Shown: positions 61,761 to 64,000 of the stretch, in pieces
How positions within the stretch are numbered: position 1 is the stretch's first letter
Layout: every line of letters begins with the position of its first letter
Source of the DNA: Alphaproteobacteria bacterium
GTDB taxonomy: Bacteria; Pseudomonadota; Alphaproteobacteria; Rs-D84
DNA: 64,000 nucleotides
Direction: 5' to 3'
NCBI GenBank assembly: GCA_017629245.1
Contig: JAGBXO010000002.1
Coordinates: 117,846 to 181,845, forward strand
The notes under the pieces: model-generated
What the model was told of the DNA's origin: nothing
The model's input: the letters and a program-made list of their open reading frames with translations, nothing else
The model's database searches: none
Position numbers and translations under genes: made by a program

Positions 61761-64000
61761 ATGCTAAGACGAATTTTATCTGTATTTTTGTTGTGTTTGT
61801 GCGTATCGCCGGTGTGGGGTGTGAGTCAAATTGGGCCCGCAAATCGTGGCAGCGGGTATACAGGTCCATCTGTATCTTCGTCTTCAACGTCGTATAATGA
61901 TTATGTGTATTATGGTGGAGAATCTTATGGGTGTGAATTGGGTACAGAGGATGCGACACATGAGTATAGTGATGGTGATATTATTCAGTCATTAAGTAAG
62001 GGTATGGAGGCGCAAAAGTGTGTGGATATGTGGGGTCCGTTAGATGACTGGCAGGAGTTGTCCACACAATATTGTTCTGACTCTCCAATAAAAGCAGCTG
62101 GACAAGAAAATACCATGACATGCATATATGTGGGTAAAGAGTTAAAACGCTGTAAAATATATGGCGAGTCTTTTAAAGAGGAAGCGTGGTTGGATGGCTG
62201 TGTAAAAGTAAGTTGTAAGAGTGATGCTTATGTGATTGATGGTAATGGATGTAAAAAGAAACAGTGCAAGGGTGGCTTAGAACCAGGTGATGCCAAAAGC
62301 GGGCAAGATTGTCCAGATAATATTAGTAATGCAAATAAGTGTAATGTTAGTTGTGGTAATGATTTAAAACTTTCATATACCATAGAGTCTTGTAATAGTG
62401 GCTATGTTTTAGCAGGTGGGCAATGTAAAAAAATTGGTTCAGTTTGTGATAGTAGTTTGGATAATGTGAAAAAAAGTATATATGGTGAGAATGGGGATTG
62501 TGTTGTAAAAGAATGTCAGCCTGGGTATAGATTAAAAGACGGTAATTGTAATACGCGTACTGGTAATTGTATTAATGCTGATTTGCCTCAGTTTGCAACG
62601 GCGGGGGTATATAATGCGGATGGAAAATGTGTTGCAACACAATGTAAAGACAAGACTTATTTGGTTGTAAATGCCAGTGGTGTATCCCAAGGGTGGTGTG
62701 TTGCGGATGTGTACTGTCAATCAGTAAAAAAATTGGGTGCGAGCAAGGTGCTAAATATAATTGATGGTACAAAAACGGATTTGTCGTGTGTTGATAAGCC
62801 GACGGAAGTGGCGTCCGGGGGTAGTTCTGCATCTGGGGGTGAGGTGTCTGGTGAAACACCAACGGGTGCTGCACAATCGTCGGATGTAACGGATGTTGCA
62901 TCTGGGGGTGAGGTGTCTGGTGAAACATCAACAGGTGCTGCACAATCATCGGGTGTAACGGATGCGAATGTGTCCTTGAGTATAATACCACAGGGTGATT
63001 GTGCGGATTCTGCAAAGCGTGTTGGCACAATTGGTGAAAATGACAGCTGTGGTACAGATACAACGCGGGTGGCGGTAAAGGCATGTGTTAAGAATGTTGA
63101 GGAGCCGGATGAAGTGTTATATTATGCTAATGCATTGCAAATGGGGGTGGAATCCAAAGGTTTTGCAAGTGATTCGCAGGGGTGTTTTAACGAGACTAAT
63201 ATTCCAGGGAATAATAAGTACAAGGTATCGTATGCAGGTTATAAGCCGGTATATGTTTGTGCAAATCAGTTGCAAGAGGATAAGGTTGTTTGTTTAGAGG
63301 AAGATGGAGATACGGATTTTGCAGATGTGGTTGCGACTAGAGATTGTGCGCAAGAAGTTTTAACAAAACTGAATGCGGTATCTGGAACAAGAAAGCGTTG
63401 GGATAGTCCAGAAGGACAATATGTAACATATTGTGATATTGTTTGTGCCGATGGGGATATACGCCAAGAAAAAGAAACATTTGTAGAATATCAGGATGGT
63501 GGCGATACGATTAGGACAAAACAAAGATATATTTGTGTGGCGAATGGCGATGTGACAACTGATAATACCGCCACACCGACGCCTGGGGGTGAAGATGATT
63601 CTGGTGCCACTGCACCGGCCAAGCCGGATGGTACGCCGTGTACGCCGACGGATAAAAATGCAAAAAGTGGCCAGTATCAAAATGATGAATGTATAATTGT
63701 TGAATGCAATGGTGCGTATTACAAGGTTTCAGATGACAAGAAGTCGTGCGAAGAAGATAAAAAGGCCAAGTCACAGGCGAAAATAGATGAACTGCAAAAG
63801 AATGCAGATGCAATGAAAGAAAAAGAACAGTCAACCGCCAATAAACTGTTGGGTGGTGTGGCAATTGGCGCAACCGGTATCGGCGCAATGCAGGCGGCAT
63901 CGGCATATTCTGAACAACAGGCCGACGAAGAAGCAGAACAAGCAATGAAGGCATATCTGGCCACATTCCATTGCAACTATGGTGGCGGAATAAATGTACA
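61761..64000 (+). CDS. Large secreted cysteine-rich protein (3' end outside window)
   Basis: This reading frame stays open to the window edge (746 codons so far). It starts at 61761 after GGGGAG and has a signal peptide (MLRRILSVFLLCLCVSPVWG). Cysteines are frequent through most of its length in short modules. Residues about 110-160 match the first domain of the 54251 protein (CSDSPIK...CIYVGK...GCVKVSCK). A 23-residue unit is repeated twice near 357-402. Close to the window end, a helix is followed by a Gly/Ala-rich hydrophobic stretch (LLGGVAIGATGIGAMQAA) and FHCNYGGG, as at the end of the 54251 protein. Surface adhesin or envelope scaffold roles are guesses. Confidence 0.72.
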   Translation, partial: MLRRILSVFLLCLCVSPVWGVSQIGPANRGSGYTGPSVSSSSTSYNDYVYYGGESYGCELGTEDATHEYSDGDIIQSLSKGMEAQKCVDMWGPLDDWQELSTQYCSDSPIKAAGQENTMTCIYVGKELKRCKIYGESFKEEAWLDGCVKVSCKSDAYVIDGNGCKKKQCKGGLEPGDAKSGQDCPDNISNANKCNVSCGNDLKLSYTIESCNSGYVLAGGQCKKIGSVCDSSLDNVKKSIYGENGDCVVKECQPGYRLKDGNCNTRTGNCINADLPQFATAGVYNADGKCVATQCKDKTYLVVNASGVSQGWCVADVYCQSVKKLGASKVLNIIDGTKTDLSCVDKPTEVASGGSSASGGEVSGETPTGAAQSSDVTDVASGGEVSGETSTGAAQSSGVTDANVSLSIIPQGDCADSAKRVGTIGENDSCGTDTTRVAVKACVKNVEEPDEVLYYANALQMGVESKGFASDSQGCFNETNIPGNNKYKVSYAGYKPVYVCANQLQEDKVVCLEEDGDTDFADVVATRDCAQEVLTKLNAVSGTRKRWDSPEGQYVTYCDIVCADGDIRQEKETFVEYQDGGDTIRTKQRYICVANGDVTTDNTATPTPGGEDDSGATAPAKPDGTPCTPTDKNAKSGQYQNDECIIVECNGAYYKVSDDKKSCEEDKKAKSQAKIDELQKNADAMKEKEQSTANKLLGGVAIGATGIGAMQAASAYSEQQADEEAEQAMKAYLATFHCNYGGGINV
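62829..62966 (+). repeat. Two tandem 69-bp units (23 residues)
   Basis: Copies at 62829-62897 and 62898-62966 encode near-identical ASGGEVSGET-type segments differing at few positions. Confidence 0.85.

Noticed and set aside
62572..63084. Minus-strand His/Pro-rich ORF
   Set aside because: It is a shadow of the cysteine-rich protein frame that starts at 61761 and stays open to the window end.

Overview
The window looks like a chromosomal segment of a Gram-negative alphaproteobacterium with a compact genome and moderate to low GC, probably an uncultured host- or gut-associated lineage. The evidence is alphaproteobacterial AddB, a MucR/Ros-type regulator, the J-domain protein with an N-terminal CxxC module, LolCD, LptG, MltA, SecB and Lnt, together with short intergenic gaps and many overlapping genes. 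Most genes are housekeeping and there is no prophage or classical insertion sequence. The species assignment is inference.

Layout. 1-2.2 kb: the end of a PilB/GspE-type ATPase gene, a PilC-like gene and a RusA-like gene. 2.2-7 kb: gyrB, a JAMM-like protein, an HhH-GPD glycosylase-like protein and ung. 7-11 kb: a PagL-like outer-membrane protein, tRNA-Met, an unknown gene, an RgpF-like gene, a CPVC membrane protein with a partner, and tRNA-Thr. 11.1-13.1 kb: a probable T-box leader followed by aspS. 13.2-18.6 kb: an AsmA-like gene, uvrB, tsaE and a candidate small RNA. 18.6-21.6 kb: ftsQ and a gene that fuses FtsA to ribulose-phosphate 3-epimerase. 21.6-30 kb: a secretin-like lipoprotein, lolC and lolD, cysteine-rich envelope proteins and ftsK. 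30-33 kb: two outer-membrane beta-barrels, tRNA-Gly and tRNA-Tyr. 33-39.5 kb: an LpoA-like lipoprotein, rsmI, engB, addB and an exonuclease III gene. 39.5-46.5 kb: an acyl-CoA synthetase-like gene, mnmE, ruvA, yebC, secB, mltA, dciA-like and ruvC. 46.5-52.4 kb: three glycan genes, a J-domain protein, xerD-like, a 45-residue membrane protein, lptG and greA. 52.4-64 kb: mutL, a Gly/Asn-repeat cysteine-rich protein, rarA, a MucR-like regulator whose zinc ligands are mostly gone, a lysozyme-like/TPR protein, a YbeY-Lnt fusion and a partial giant cysteine-rich secreted protein.

The most unusual non-coding feature is a dispersed family of about 105-bp palindromic elements, with seven recognisable copies. 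Each full copy has a conserved outer frame, a direct ATCT at both cassette borders, a conserved core of about 24 nt, and two 16-18 nt arms. The arms are complementary within a copy but unrelated between copies. One copy is a chimera whose arms no longer pair, one is a cassette without its frame, and one site looks like an empty frame. Most copies sit directly after a stop codon.

Promoters read by eye share a TTGC(A/T)(A/T) -35, a 16-bp spacer and a TATAAT -10. Several put the start of transcription at or near the ATG, which implies leaderless mRNAs. The lptG/greA pair appears to use one palindromic TTGCAA as the -35 for both directions. DNA repair and recombination genes are abundant (HhH-GPD, ung, uvrB, addB, xth, ruvA, ruvC, rarA, mutL, a RusA-like gene), as are cell-envelope genes. 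All assignments come from reading motifs; no database search was run.
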